Assembly (NCBI GenBank): GCA_045629285.1
Contig: JAZQQY010000014.1
Coordinates: 56,817-120,816, forward strand
Origin: UBA1723 sp045629285
GTDB lineage: Bacteria > Bacteroidota > Bacteroidia > Bacteroidales > Paludibacteraceae
Length of the DNA: 64,000 nucleotides
Direction: 5' to 3'
Shown: positions 16,505-24,647 of the stretch, in pieces
Position numbering within the stretch: the first letter of the stretch is position 1
How the letters are laid out: each line of letters starts with the position of its first letter
The notes under the pieces: model-generated
What the model was told of the DNA's origin: nothing
The model's input: only the letters and a program-made list of their open reading frames with translations
Database searches by the model: none
Position numbers and translations under genes: made by a program

Positions 16505-16903
16505 CAATCCATTTGTATTTAAGTGCGAAAGTATGATTTATTCGTTATTTTTGTAAGAAAGAAACAAACTTTGTGTCTTATAAAAACGAAAAAGATAAGT
16601 ATTATTAGGATTTATAAAGGTTAAACTACATGACAATTCTAATGAAATATACATTTAATACTTATGTGGTTTATCTGCATTATCTGTAATGTGTTAATTG
16701 TTTTTGTTTTCTAGCAACCAAATCAGCCATAAATGGCAGAATAGTACCTATACTGATTTTCAATTATTTAAAAAAACTAGCAAAAGCTAAATGTTAAATT
16801 TTATGTATTTTTTACACAAAATTCCATCTAAACATTTGGAGATTAAAAAACTTGCAGTATATTTGCAGTGTAAAAATAACACAACAACTAAAATTAGAAC
16901 ATT
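16505..16903. other. Intergenic region between divergent DUF445 and NAD operons
   Basis: About 400 AT-rich bases without a convincing gene. The right edge holds the promoter of the NAD operon. A possible second TATTTTTG lies near 16543 on the plus strand. No riboswitch or operator could be recognised by eye. Confidence 0.6.
16835..16865 (+). promoter_or_regulatory. Promoter of the NAD operon
   Basis: TTTG (-33) at 16835-16838 and TATATTTG (-7) at 16858-16865 are 19 nt apart, close to the Bacteroidota consensus, 38 nt before the first ATG. Confidence 0.75.
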
Positions 16904-17425
16904 ATGAAAACATTCTTATTAGTAGTCGACATGCAGGTCGATTTTGTTACAGGAGCACTTGGATCAAACGCAGCACAGGCAGCAGTTCCAGAAGTAGTGA
17001 AACTATGTGAAAAGGCAGTGAAGGAGAACACTCCTATTGGATTTACTTTCGACACTCATAAAGAGAACAACTATGCTGAGGCAATGGAAGGAAAGTTGAT
17101 ACCATTACATTGTGTAGTCGGCACAGAAGGTTGGGAATTAGTTCCTGAGTTGAGAAAATATAACGGAGCAATAATGAAGAAAGGAAATTTCATGATGGAT
17201 GAAAATCTAGCAGACAAGATAATTCCTGTCGACGTTGATGAAATCACAATCTGTGGAGTATGTACAGATATTTGTGTAGTTTCAAACGCACTTCTTCTAC
17301 GCCGTAAATATCCGGCTGCAAAGATCACGGTAGTGGCAAAAGCATGCGCAGGATTAACAGAAGAAAAGCACAACGCAGCTCTTGAAGTGATGAAAAGTTG
17401 TCTTATCAATGTAGAGGAGGGCTAA
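16904..17425 (+). CDS. pncA: Nicotinamidase (isochorismatase fold)
   Basis: This 173-residue cytosolic enzyme is predicted to hydrolyse nicotinamide to nicotinate and ammonia. It has the isochorismatase catalytic set: Asp in VVDMQVDF, Lys in MKKGNF and the nucleophilic Cys in GVCTDICVVSNA. It also has the metal-binding DxH (DTH near 50) and a later His (PLHC), which mark nicotinamidases within the fold. Length is slightly short for PncA but complete. It is the first gene of a four-gene operon and ends 3 nt before the PRPP-synthetase-like gene. Specificity could still differ, since isochorismatase-fold hydrolases are diverse. Confidence 0.82.
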   Translation: MKTFLLVVDMQVDFVTGALGSNAAQAAVPEVVKLCEKAVKENTPIGFTFDTHKENNYAEAMEGKLIPLHCVVGTEGWELVPELRKYNGAIMKKGNFMMDENLADKIIPVDVDEITICGVCTDICVVSNALLLRRKYPAAKITVVAKACAGLTEEKHNAALEVMKSCLINVEEG

Positions 17426-17428
17426 ATC

Positions 17429-18277
17429 ATGATCAGAATAGAGATTATAGGAAAAAACGCCACTCTATTTGAGCAGGTATTTCCAGCAAATGCAAAAACA
17501 TTTCCAGACGGGACTCCCGCATTAACATTTGAATTCAACACAAATAAATTAGCTGCAAAACCAACAAAATGGAAAATAGTCTGGATATACGATAATATGG
17601 CAGAGTTGTTCACTTTACAATGCCTAACAGACAAAATAAGAACAACACAATATAAGGATTTGCCAATAATTCTTGATTTGCCATACGTGCCAAACGCAAG
17701 AATGGACAGAGTGAAGAATCCACAGGACGTATTCACATTGAAGACATTCGCAAATATCATCAACGCAATGAAATTTGATAAAGTATATGTTTATAATATA
17801 CACTCAACCGTTTCGATGGCGTTGTTGGACAACGTAGAGCATGTCGACTGTGAAAAGGAAATCTACGACATAATGGACATTTGCAGACCAGACACTCTAT
17901 ATTATCCAGATGAGGGTGCAATGAAAAGATACTCCGAAATGAAAGTCAGCAAAGAGTGTCCATTCGTATTTGGAATGAAAAAAAGAGATTGGGCGACAGG
18001 AAACATCCTTGGACTTGAGGTTATCGGCGACATTGGACTAGTGAAAGATAAGAAAATACTGATCGTTGACGATATCTGCAGTAAAGGAGGAACATTCAAA
18101 TTCAGTACTAATGAGCTAAAAAGATTAGGTGCAAAAGAGGTGTATTTATTTATAACACACTGCGAAAACGTAATAGAGATCGAAGCATTGAAAGCGGCTG
18201 GAATCACAAAGGTGTTCACTACAAATACAATCTTCAGACTGGACGACCCATTCGTTACAGTGATAGATAAGTTCTAA
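17429..18277 (+). CDS. PRPP-synthetase-like protein (ribose-phosphate pyrophosphokinase family)
   Basis: This 282-residue protein has the two-lobed phosphoribosyltransferase fold of Prs: FPDGTPAL near residue 30, an ATP-site stretch YVPNARMDR near 90, NIHS near 130, and the PRPP loop KKILIVDDICSKGGTF near 210. It is shorter than housekeeping Prs (about 310-320). It reads RMD where Prs has RQD, and its PRPP loop replaces DTAGT with SKGGT. Lying between nicotinamidase and the NAMPT-like gene (19-nt gap), it probably supplies the activated sugar for that enzyme. That could be PRPP, or ADP-ribose pyrophosphate if it is an Adps of the NARP1 type. Family membership is clear; substrate is not. Confidence 0.75.
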   Translation: MIRIEIIGKNATLFEQVFPANAKTFPDGTPALTFEFNTNKLAAKPTKWKIVWIYDNMAELFTLQCLTDKIRTTQYKDLPIILDLPYVPNARMDRVKNPQDVFTLKTFANIINAMKFDKVYVYNIHSTVSMALLDNVEHVDCEKEIYDIMDICRPDTLYYPDEGAMKRYSEMKVSKECPFVFGMKKRDWATGNILGLEVIGDIGLVKDKKILIVDDICSKGGTFKFSTNELKRLGAKEVYLFITHCENVIEIEALKAAGITKVFTTNTIFRLDDPFVTVIDKF

Positions 18278-18296
18278 ACCATTAAAAATTACGACT

Positions 18297-19796
18297 ATGA
18301 TAGATATAAATGCAATGCTATTGTGCGACACGTACAAAACAGTCCACAATAAGATGTACGACAATAGATTAGTAACCCTTACTTCTTATCTTGTTCCGCG
18401 TAAGTCAATGCCAGCAGGTCAGGATCACGTAGTTGTATTCGGAGTTCAGGCATTCGTAGAGGAGTATATGGTTGAATATTTCAAGAAAAACTTTTTCAAC
18501 CGCGACTGGGCAGACCTTGAGAAGGAATACAAATACATAATGGACACTCAGCTTGGTGAGAGCAACTACGCAGTTGAACAGGTAAAAGAGTTGCACAAGC
18601 TTGGGTATCTTCCATTGGAAATCAAGGCATTACCAGAAGGTTCGGTTGTCAACATGGGAGTTCCAGTCGTATCTGTCACAAATACAGACCCTAGATTCTA
18701 TTGGTTGACACAATGGGTAGAATGTCTGATGCAGTCAGAGTTATGGGCAATGTGCAACTATGCAACAATAGGTCACATGTACCTAAAGTTGGCAAAGAAA
18801 TGGTACGAGAAGACAGCAGATGACAACATTGACGTGAGAAATGCATTCTCAGACTTTGGAATGAGAGGTAGATTCGGAGTAAACGACGCCGTACGCTGCT
18901 CAGCATCTTGGCTTCTATCTGCAAACAAGACATCTACAATTCCTGCTTTGGCATACGTCGACAAGTATTACGATGCAAATGTAAAAGAGAACGGAATCGG
19001 ACAAGGAGCCGTTTCAACAGAGCATTCAGTAATATGCTCTCGCACAGCAATGGGCTGCGACGAGGAAGCATTCTTGAAGAAGATGTTGACAGAGTTGTAT
19101 CCGAATACAAGTTTCTCATTCTTAGGCGATAGCTACGACTATTGGAACGTAGTAAACAATATTCTTCCACGATGCAAGAAAGAAATCATGGAGCACAACG
19201 GCAAACTGCTTATCCGTCCTGACAGCGGCAACTTGGCAGAGATTTGTGTGGAGACAATCAGCAATATGTGGAACATGTTCGGAGGAAGCGTCAACACAAA
19301 GGGATACAAAGTATTGGATCCACACATCGGATTGATTCTTGGAGATGCATCAACACTAAAAAATCTTCAGACTATCTGGACAAGATTAGAAGAGAGAGGT
19401 TTTGCTGCCAACAACATCATCTTCGGCGTAGGCGCTTTCTGTTTCTCAGCAGTATTTGAAGAAGACAGAATGATTGTCAACTCACGTGACACATGGGGAT
19501 TTGCCTTGAAATCATGCTATGGTGAATACAAAAACGAAAACGGGGAGATTACTCCAATCATGATCCACAAGGACCCTAAGACAGACAATAGCAATTTGAA
19601 AAAAAGCCACAAAGGTATGGTGCTCGTAACACGCAACGATAATGGCGACTTCACTGCTAAAGACGGATATTTGAAGGACACCTTTCCCGAAGAAAAGCAC
19701 GAAATGGAGTTGAAATTCAAAGATGGTAAGGTTTGCGGACGAGAGAACAACAAGTTTGAACAGATCCGTAAAAGAATGGATGAATCAAAATTTTAA
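18297..19796 (+). CDS. nadV: Nicotinamide phosphoribosyltransferase family protein (NAMPT/NadV-like)
   Basis: This 499-residue protein joins nicotinamide to a pyrophosphorylated sugar to give NMN, or NAD+ directly if it is a Namat-type enzyme. It starts with the family's DTYK motif (LLCDTYKTVHNKMY). It has the pocket motif DFGMRGRFG near 185, the catalytic-His stretch VSTEHSVI near 242, LGDSYDYW near 280, LLIRPDSGN near 305 and FGVGAF near 380. Length agrees with NAMPT (about 465-500). It lies 19 nt after the PRPP-synthetase-like gene and 9 nt before nadE, in one operon. Confidence 0.88.
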   Translation: MIDINAMLLCDTYKTVHNKMYDNRLVTLTSYLVPRKSMPAGQDHVVVFGVQAFVEEYMVEYFKKNFFNRDWADLEKEYKYIMDTQLGESNYAVEQVKELHKLGYLPLEIKALPEGSVVNMGVPVVSVTNTDPRFYWLTQWVECLMQSELWAMCNYATIGHMYLKLAKKWYEKTADDNIDVRNAFSDFGMRGRFGVNDAVRCSASWLLSANKTSTIPALAYVDKYYDANVKENGIGQGAVSTEHSVICSRTAMGCDEEAFLKKMLTELYPNTSFSFLGDSYDYWNVVNNILPRCKKEIMEHNGKLLIRPDSGNLAEICVETISNMWNMFGGSVNTKGYKVLDPHIGLILGDASTLKNLQTIWTRLEERGFAANNIIFGVGAFCFSAVFEEDRMIVNSRDTWGFALKSCYGEYKNENGEITPIMIHKDPKTDNSNLKKSHKGMVLVTRNDNGDFTAKDGYLKDTFPEEKHEMELKFKDGKVCGRENNKFEQIRKRMDESKF

Positions 19797-19805
19797 TATT
19801 TAGCT

Positions 19806-20555
19806 ATGGAAAAATTCAATGTAGAAAAGGCGACACGCCACATCATAGGATGGATCAAACAATGGTTTGAAGAGAACGGACCAACATGTAATGCAATCAT
19901 CGGTATCTCAGGAGGTAAAGATAGTTCAGTAGTTGCAGCGCTATGTGTAGAAGCGTTAGGTAAAGACAGAATTATCGGAGTAAAGATGCCGCAAGGAGTT
20001 CAGAAAGATATCGATGCCAGCAACAAACTTATCGCACACCTAGGGATCAAGGCAATCGAAGTCAATATCGGAGCTATGGTAGAAGAATCAAAGAAAGCGT
20101 TGGCTGCAGCAGGAGTTGAAATCACAAAACAAGCCAACACTAACCTCCCAGCACGACTACGAATGACCACTCTATACGCTGTAAGTCAGTCAAATAACGG
20201 TCGAGTAGCAAACACATGTAACGCATCTGAAGATTTTGTTGGCTACTCAACAAAATATGGTGACGCCGCAGGAGATTTTTCACCGTTGTCAAACTACACA
20301 GTAAGAGAAATTCTTCAAATCGGCGACTATCTAGGTTTGCCTTACGATTTGGTTCATAAAACTCCGATTGATGGGCTAAACACCAATTCAGATGGTAGTT
20401 ATGTAACAGATGAACAATCTCTTGGCATGTCTTACGCTGAAATCGACGACTATATAGAGACTGGTGTTTGTCGCCCTGAAATTAAAGAAAAACTTCTTAC
20501 TATGAACAAAAGGGCAATTGCAAAAAACAAGATGTTGAAATGTCCTCACGATTAA
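19806..20555 (+). CDS. nadE: Ammonia-dependent NAD+ synthetase
   Basis: This 249-residue enzyme amidates nicotinate adenine dinucleotide to NAD+ using ATP and ammonia. The PP-loop GISGGKDSSVVAALC lies near residue 35. The conserved regions GVKMPQG, LPARLRMTTLYAVSQ, NTCNASEDFVGYSTKYGD and LPYDLVHKTPIDGL follow in order. There is no N-terminal nitrilase (glutaminase) domain, so it is the NH3-type form. It is the last gene of the operon, closed by a terminator 30 nt downstream. Its presence beside NAMPT is notable because NAMPT products bypass NadE; the upstream nicotinamidase supplies the deamidated branch that needs it. Confidence 0.93.
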   Translation: MEKFNVEKATRHIIGWIKQWFEENGPTCNAIIGISGGKDSSVVAALCVEALGKDRIIGVKMPQGVQKDIDASNKLIAHLGIKAIEVNIGAMVEESKKALAAAGVEITKQANTNLPARLRMTTLYAVSQSNNGRVANTCNASEDFVGYSTKYGDAAGDFSPLSNYTVREILQIGDYLGLPYDLVHKTPIDGLNTNSDGSYVTDEQSLGMSYAEIDDYIETGVCRPEIKEKLLTMNKRAIAKNKMLKCPHD

Positions 20556-20585
20556 AGAAATCGTAAGAAAATTTTAAAATAATAG

Positions 20586-20614
20586 AACGGCAGGCTTAAG
20601 TCTGCCGTTTTTTT
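20586..20614 (+). terminator. Terminator of the NAD operon
   Basis: ACGGCAG and CTGCCGT arms (20586-20592, 20601-20607 region) are followed by a run of T. Confidence 0.85.
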
Positions 20615-20668
20615 CATTTGATTCTTTCATAATAGGAATTTCCACTTGGGCATTTGCAGAAAAAAAAG

Positions 20669-20676
20669 TACTTTTG
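20669..20676 (+). promoter_or_regulatory. -7 element of the export operon
   Basis: TACTTTTG followed by CAG, 20 nt before the ATG at 20697; a TTG lies about 20 nt upstream. It shows that the TTG start at 20646 is not used. Confidence 0.65.
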
Positions 20677-20696
20677 CAGTAAGAAAAAAATGTAAT

Positions 20697-23150
20697 ATGA
20701 AAATATTGATTTCGTTTAAAACCTTTATACTTGCTGCGATGATGTTCACAACGTCATCCCTATCAGCAATTAATATCAATAGCCTGGAAAATGTTTCCGC
20801 AAATTCATTATCGACAGTTCAAATCAAAGAGATAAAGAAAGCATACAACGAAACTGGAAGGTCCATGGATGACTTTGTCAGCTTTGCCGTTTCAAAAGGA
20901 ATGTCAGAGACTGAAGCCGAAAAATTGAAAGCCAAATTACTAGCAGACAACAGCAAAAAAGAAAAAGAGACAAAAGGAGATATCGCTGTCACTGGATCAC
21001 AAATGGCAGAAAGTGTAATTGAGGAGATGAAAGAAAATCCGGAGCAGGCGAAATTCATCAACAACAGAATCTTCGGATCCGATTTGTTCACTAACTCAAA
21101 AATGTCATTTGCGCCAAATCAAAATATGCCAACGCCAAAGAACTATATTGTAGGACCTGGTGACGTTTTGGTTGTTGACGTATATGGATATGCGGAAAAT
21201 ACGATGAATCTTACTGTATCGTCAGAAGGCACAGTAAGAATACCAAATGTTGGCCCTGTCGCCGTGAACGGACTTACTATTGAAGCAGTTCAAACAAAAC
21301 TTAAAAAGCAACTATCTTCAATATACAGTTCCATTTCATCAGGACACACACAAGTGTCTGTGACAATCGGCAATGTCAAAAGCATTAACGTATACATCAC
21401 AGGAAACGTAGCAAAACCAGGAACTTACACGTTGTCGTCGCTTTCAACAGTATACAATGCGCTATACGCATGTTCAGGACCTACATCATCAGGTTCATTG
21501 CGTAACATAAAAGTCGTAAGAGGAGGAAAAGACATAGCCACTATAGACCTATATTCATTCTTAGTAAACGGAAATCTTTCAAACAACATTTCATTGCAGG
21601 ATCAGGATGTAATACACGTTCCTGCATACGATATCAGAGTCAGCATCGACGGTGCCTTGAAACGTCCAGGCGTATTTGAGATGAAGCAAGGAGAGACATT
21701 AAAAGACCTACTTTCATACGCAGGTGGATTTACAGAAAATGCCTACCAGAATCGAATCACAGTACAACGTACAACAGATCGTGAAAAAAGCGTAGCTGAC
21801 GTATCAAGCGACTTGTTCGGAATGTTCCCATTGCAAACCGGAGACCAGTTCATTGTTGCGGAAGTGTTGGACAGATTCTCCAATCGAGTTAAGATTTTCG
21901 GGGGAGTTTTCCGTCCTGGTCCATACGCATTGGATTCAGGAATGACGCTTATGGATTTGGTAAAGAAAGCAGACGGTTTGCTTGAAGACGCATACCTAGA
22001 GAGAGCGACAATCACACGTTTCCGCGATGATTTAACTCCGGAATTGATCAGTTTTAATGTTAAAGACCTACTTGACGGCAAATTCAATCTGCTTCTAAAG
22101 AAAGAGGATGAAGTGACAATCGGAAGCATGAAAGATTTGGAAGAGAAGAAGACTGTCGCTATCTACGGACAAGTATTATCTCCTGGCACATATCCATTTT
22201 ATGAAAACATGACAGTTAAAGACTTGATTTTCCTAGCCAAAGGATTCAAAGAATTTGCAGATATTGACAAGATTGAGCTTTCTCGCCGTGTGAAAGACGA
22301 CGCGAAACTAAAAGAGAATGTGGAAAAAAATGAAATTAAAATATTGTCAATAGATAGAGATTTGGCAGCCGGAGACGACGCCGATCTTAAACTTGAACCC
22401 AACGACATGATTTCCGTAAGATTGAAGGAAGGAATAGAAAGCGACAAATACATGTCATTGCTTGGAGAAGTCCGTTCACCAGGAAATTATGTCATTATCA
22501 ATAAAAAAGAGCGCATTTCAGACATCATGGCTAGAGCCGGAGGAATCACAAGCTACGCATACATACAAGGAGCATTTCTAATAAGAAAAGGAACGCGTTC
22601 AGCAGCAGAAAGAATGCGAGATGCAAAAGTCATTCAAAAGTTGGCTGATACAGAAGGCGATCCTGGACTTTTGAAACAATTACAAAACAGGACTGATTTA
22701 GTCGGGATAGAAATGCCAAAGATTCTAAAAAAACCAGGTTGCGACGAAGATATTTTTGTAGAGGATGGAGATCTTATATATATTCCTAAACAACTGCAAA
22801 CCATCACTGTAAATGGAAAGGTTCAAGTTCCAGGAATGATGGTATACAAAAGTAGTTCTGCAAGAAAAACCATCCGTAGATCCGGTGGTTTTGGACAACA
22901 TGCAGATAAACGTCGTGTTTATGTAGCATACGCAAATGGAGAGATGCAATCAACAGGACACTTTGCATTCTTTAAGAATTATCCAAGAATCAAACCAGGA
23001 GCACACCTATATATTCCAGAAAAAGAAGAGACAAGTGAGGACAGAAGAGCAAGAGCTAATTTCTTTGCTGCAGTTCTTTCTTCAGTTGTATCTTGTGCTT
23101 CTGTAGGCGTATCTTCATTTGTTGTAATATCTAATATAAAAAACAAATAA
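20697..23150 (+). CDS. Wza-like polysaccharide export protein with multiple SLBB domains
   Basis: This 817-residue outer-membrane/periplasmic export protein starts with a signal peptide (1-24). A helical charged stretch (about 50-130) is followed by the Poly_export domain with YIVGPGDVLVVDVYG near 145. At least five SLBB modules follow, each opening with a phrase such as VYITGNVAKPGTY, VSIDGALKRPGVF, VKIFGGVFRPGPY, VAIYGQVLSPGTY and LLGEVRSPGNYV. A last one, VNGKVQVPGMMVY, lies near 710. A C-terminal hydrophobic helix (about 790-812) could span the outer membrane as in Wza. It is co-transcribed with the Wzz-like gene 6 nt downstream. No glycosyltransferases adjoin it. Confidence 0.87.
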   Translation: MKILISFKTFILAAMMFTTSSLSAININSLENVSANSLSTVQIKEIKKAYNETGRSMDDFVSFAVSKGMSETEAEKLKAKLLADNSKKEKETKGDIAVTGSQMAESVIEEMKENPEQAKFINNRIFGSDLFTNSKMSFAPNQNMPTPKNYIVGPGDVLVVDVYGYAENTMNLTVSSEGTVRIPNVGPVAVNGLTIEAVQTKLKKQLSSIYSSISSGHTQVSVTIGNVKSINVYITGNVAKPGTYTLSSLSTVYNALYACSGPTSSGSLRNIKVVRGGKDIATIDLYSFLVNGNLSNNISLQDQDVIHVPAYDIRVSIDGALKRPGVFEMKQGETLKDLLSYAGGFTENAYQNRITVQRTTDREKSVADVSSDLFGMFPLQTGDQFIVAEVLDRFSNRVKIFGGVFRPGPYALDSGMTLMDLVKKADGLLEDAYLERATITRFRDDLTPELISFNVKDLLDGKFNLLLKKEDEVTIGSMKDLEEKKTVAIYGQVLSPGTYPFYENMTVKDLIFLAKGFKEFADIDKIELSRRVKDDAKLKENVEKNEIKILSIDRDLAAGDDADLKLEPNDMISVRLKEGIESDKYMSLLGEVRSPGNYVIINKKERISDIMARAGGITSYAYIQGAFLIRKGTRSAAERMRDAKVIQKLADTEGDPGLLKQLQNRTDLVGIEMPKILKKPGCDEDIFVEDGDLIYIPKQLQTITVNGKVQVPGMMVYKSSSARKTIRRSGGFGQHADKRRVYVAYANGEMQSTGHFAFFKNYPRIKPGAHLYIPEKEETSEDRRARANFFAAVLSSVVSCASVGVSSFVVISNIKNK

Positions 23151-23156
23151 CCTATA

Positions 23157-24272
23157 ATGAACGACGACTTTAACACTGACGACATTCAAGAAAACGTCAT
23201 TTCCATATCAGACATAACAAGAATTGCCAAAGACTATATTTCTTTCCTTTGGAATAAGAAATACATCCTTATTGCAGCAGGCATAATTGGATGCGTTATT
23301 GGAATCATAAATGCATACATATATAAACCCACATACACAGCCACGTACAAATTTTCAATAGAAACAAAGAATTCAGGAGGAGGAATAAATGCACTAAGTA
23401 TGTTGGCTGGATTTAATTCCTCTTCAGGAACATTTTCTGGAGATAATTTAGTAGAATTATTTCGTTCACGAACAATGGTTGAAATGGCATTGCTTAAGCC
23501 TATCTGTATAAATGGAGACACTATGAATTTGCTAGAATACAAAATTTTAGCAGACAGCATAAGGATCAAATGTGACGAGTTAAAAGCAAAACGAGATCCA
23601 TCAAAGCCATATACTGCTACAATATGCGACATTTATTTCCCATTCAAGCAACGTAGGGATTCCTTCTCTCGTGAGCAAGACAGCATAATAATGGGAATAG
23701 CCACTGATATGATTTTAAATAATATTGATATTGAGAAAATTGATAAGAAACTTTCTTACGCGAATTTCTCAGTCACATCAAAGGATGAAGTATTTGCCAA
23801 GGAATTCAGCAAAGCAATGATCAACACCGTGTTTGATTTCTACCTACAGAGCAAAAGAGACAAAGCACAAAGGAACATTGATGAATTCCAATCAAGAGCA
23901 GACTCCATACGTAAAGAGTTAAACAAATCTCTATTTGCTGTTGCTCACTATAGAGATTTAAACATGGATCCGTCAAAAAATGTACTAGGCGTTGAGCAAT
24001 TGAAATATCAGACAGACATTCAAATCAACACATCTGCATATTCAGAAATTGTCAAGAACATAGAGGTCATGAAGCTTGAAATGGCCAAAAGTGAACCTTT
24101 GATTCAGGAAATTGACGTTCCTCGTTATCCACTTGCAAATGACAAAAAAGGAAAAGTAAAGACTGGCATCAAGTTTGGATTCGGATTTGGATTCCTTGCA
24201 TTGTTTGTCCTATGTGGATTTCATTTCTTTCAAAACATTAAAAAAGAAGAATCAGAAAATCCTGCAGAATAA
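23157..24272 (+). CDS. Wzz-type chain-length determinant protein
   Basis: This 371-residue inner-membrane protein has the Wzz topology: a short cytosolic N-terminus, a transmembrane helix near 38-58 and the following YKPTYTATYKF motif. A periplasmic coiled-coil-rich domain spans about 80-325, and a second helix lies near 340-360. A Pro-containing stretch (DVPRYPLAND) sits just before TM2, as in the family. It would set the length of, or gate, an exported polysaccharide together with the SLBB protein upstream. It carries no C-terminal tyrosine-kinase domain and no GNVR motif was clear. Confidence 0.83.
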   Translation: MNDDFNTDDIQENVISISDITRIAKDYISFLWNKKYILIAAGIIGCVIGIINAYIYKPTYTATYKFSIETKNSGGGINALSMLAGFNSSSGTFSGDNLVELFRSRTMVEMALLKPICINGDTMNLLEYKILADSIRIKCDELKAKRDPSKPYTATICDIYFPFKQRRDSFSREQDSIIMGIATDMILNNIDIEKIDKKLSYANFSVTSKDEVFAKEFSKAMINTVFDFYLQSKRDKAQRNIDEFQSRADSIRKELNKSLFAVAHYRDLNMDPSKNVLGVEQLKYQTDIQINTSAYSEIVKNIEVMKLEMAKSEPLIQEIDVPRYPLANDKKGKVKTGIKFGFGFGFLALFVLCGFHFFQNIKKEESENPAE

Positions 24273-24275
24273 CAT

Positions 24276-24306
24276 AAAAGAGAACACATTTTGTATTTCT
24301 CTTTTT
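24276..24306 (+). terminator. Terminator of the export operon
   Basis: A 9-bp stem AAAAGAGAA/TTCTCTTTT (24276-24284, 24297-24305) with T-rich end. Confidence 0.6.
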
Positions 24307-24377
24307 AATTGTAACCATGTCATCAAATAATAACCCAAGATATTTAACAATTCGTTTGTAAAATCAACTTTTTTCTA

Positions 24378-24385
24378 TATTTTTG
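24378..24385 (+). promoter_or_regulatory. -7 element of tRNA-Asp/tRNA-Thr
   Basis: TATTTTTG followed by CACC, 30 nt before tRNA-Asp. Confidence 0.65.
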
Positions 24386-24414
24386 CACCGCAATTCGGTA
24401 AAGAACGGCAAATT

Positions 24415-24488
24415 GGTGTGGTAGTTCAGCTGGTTAGAATACATGCCTGTCACGCATGGGGTCGCGGGTTCGAGTCCCGTCCATACCG
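24415..24488 (+). tRNA. tRNA-Asp (GTC)
   Basis: The cloverleaf has acceptor GGTGTGG/CCATACC (one G-T pair), anticodon stem CATGC/GCATG with loop CTGTCAC (GTC) and T-arm GGTTCGAGTC. CCA is not encoded. Confidence 0.95.
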
Positions 24489-24496
24489 CAAATGTT

Positions 24497-24569
24497 GCCG
24501 ATGTGGCTCAGTTGGTAGAGCGTCGCATTCGTAATGCGTAGGTCACGAGTTCGAGTCTCGTCATCGGCT
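24497..24569 (+). tRNA. tRNA-Thr (CGT)
   Basis: Acceptor GCCGATG/CATCGGC pairs perfectly. The anticodon loop TTCGTAA gives CGT (codon ACG). CCA is not encoded. It lies 8 nt after tRNA-Asp. Confidence 0.94.
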
Positions 24570-24647
24570 CATCCTTTTTATTTTATTTGTCTCCTCTGTA
24601 AAATTCAGTTATTGAATAACAGGGGATTTATTTTTTTATACAGTTTG

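Noticed and set aside
16508..16903. Riboswitch upstream of the NAD operon
   Set aside because: No recognisable NAD-II/NadA-type or other aptamer core; the sequence is plain AT-rich DNA with one promoter.
24534..24647. N-terminal extension of the ketosynthase gene
   Set aside because: It begins inside tRNA-Thr; the KAS domain starts right after the ATG at 24648.
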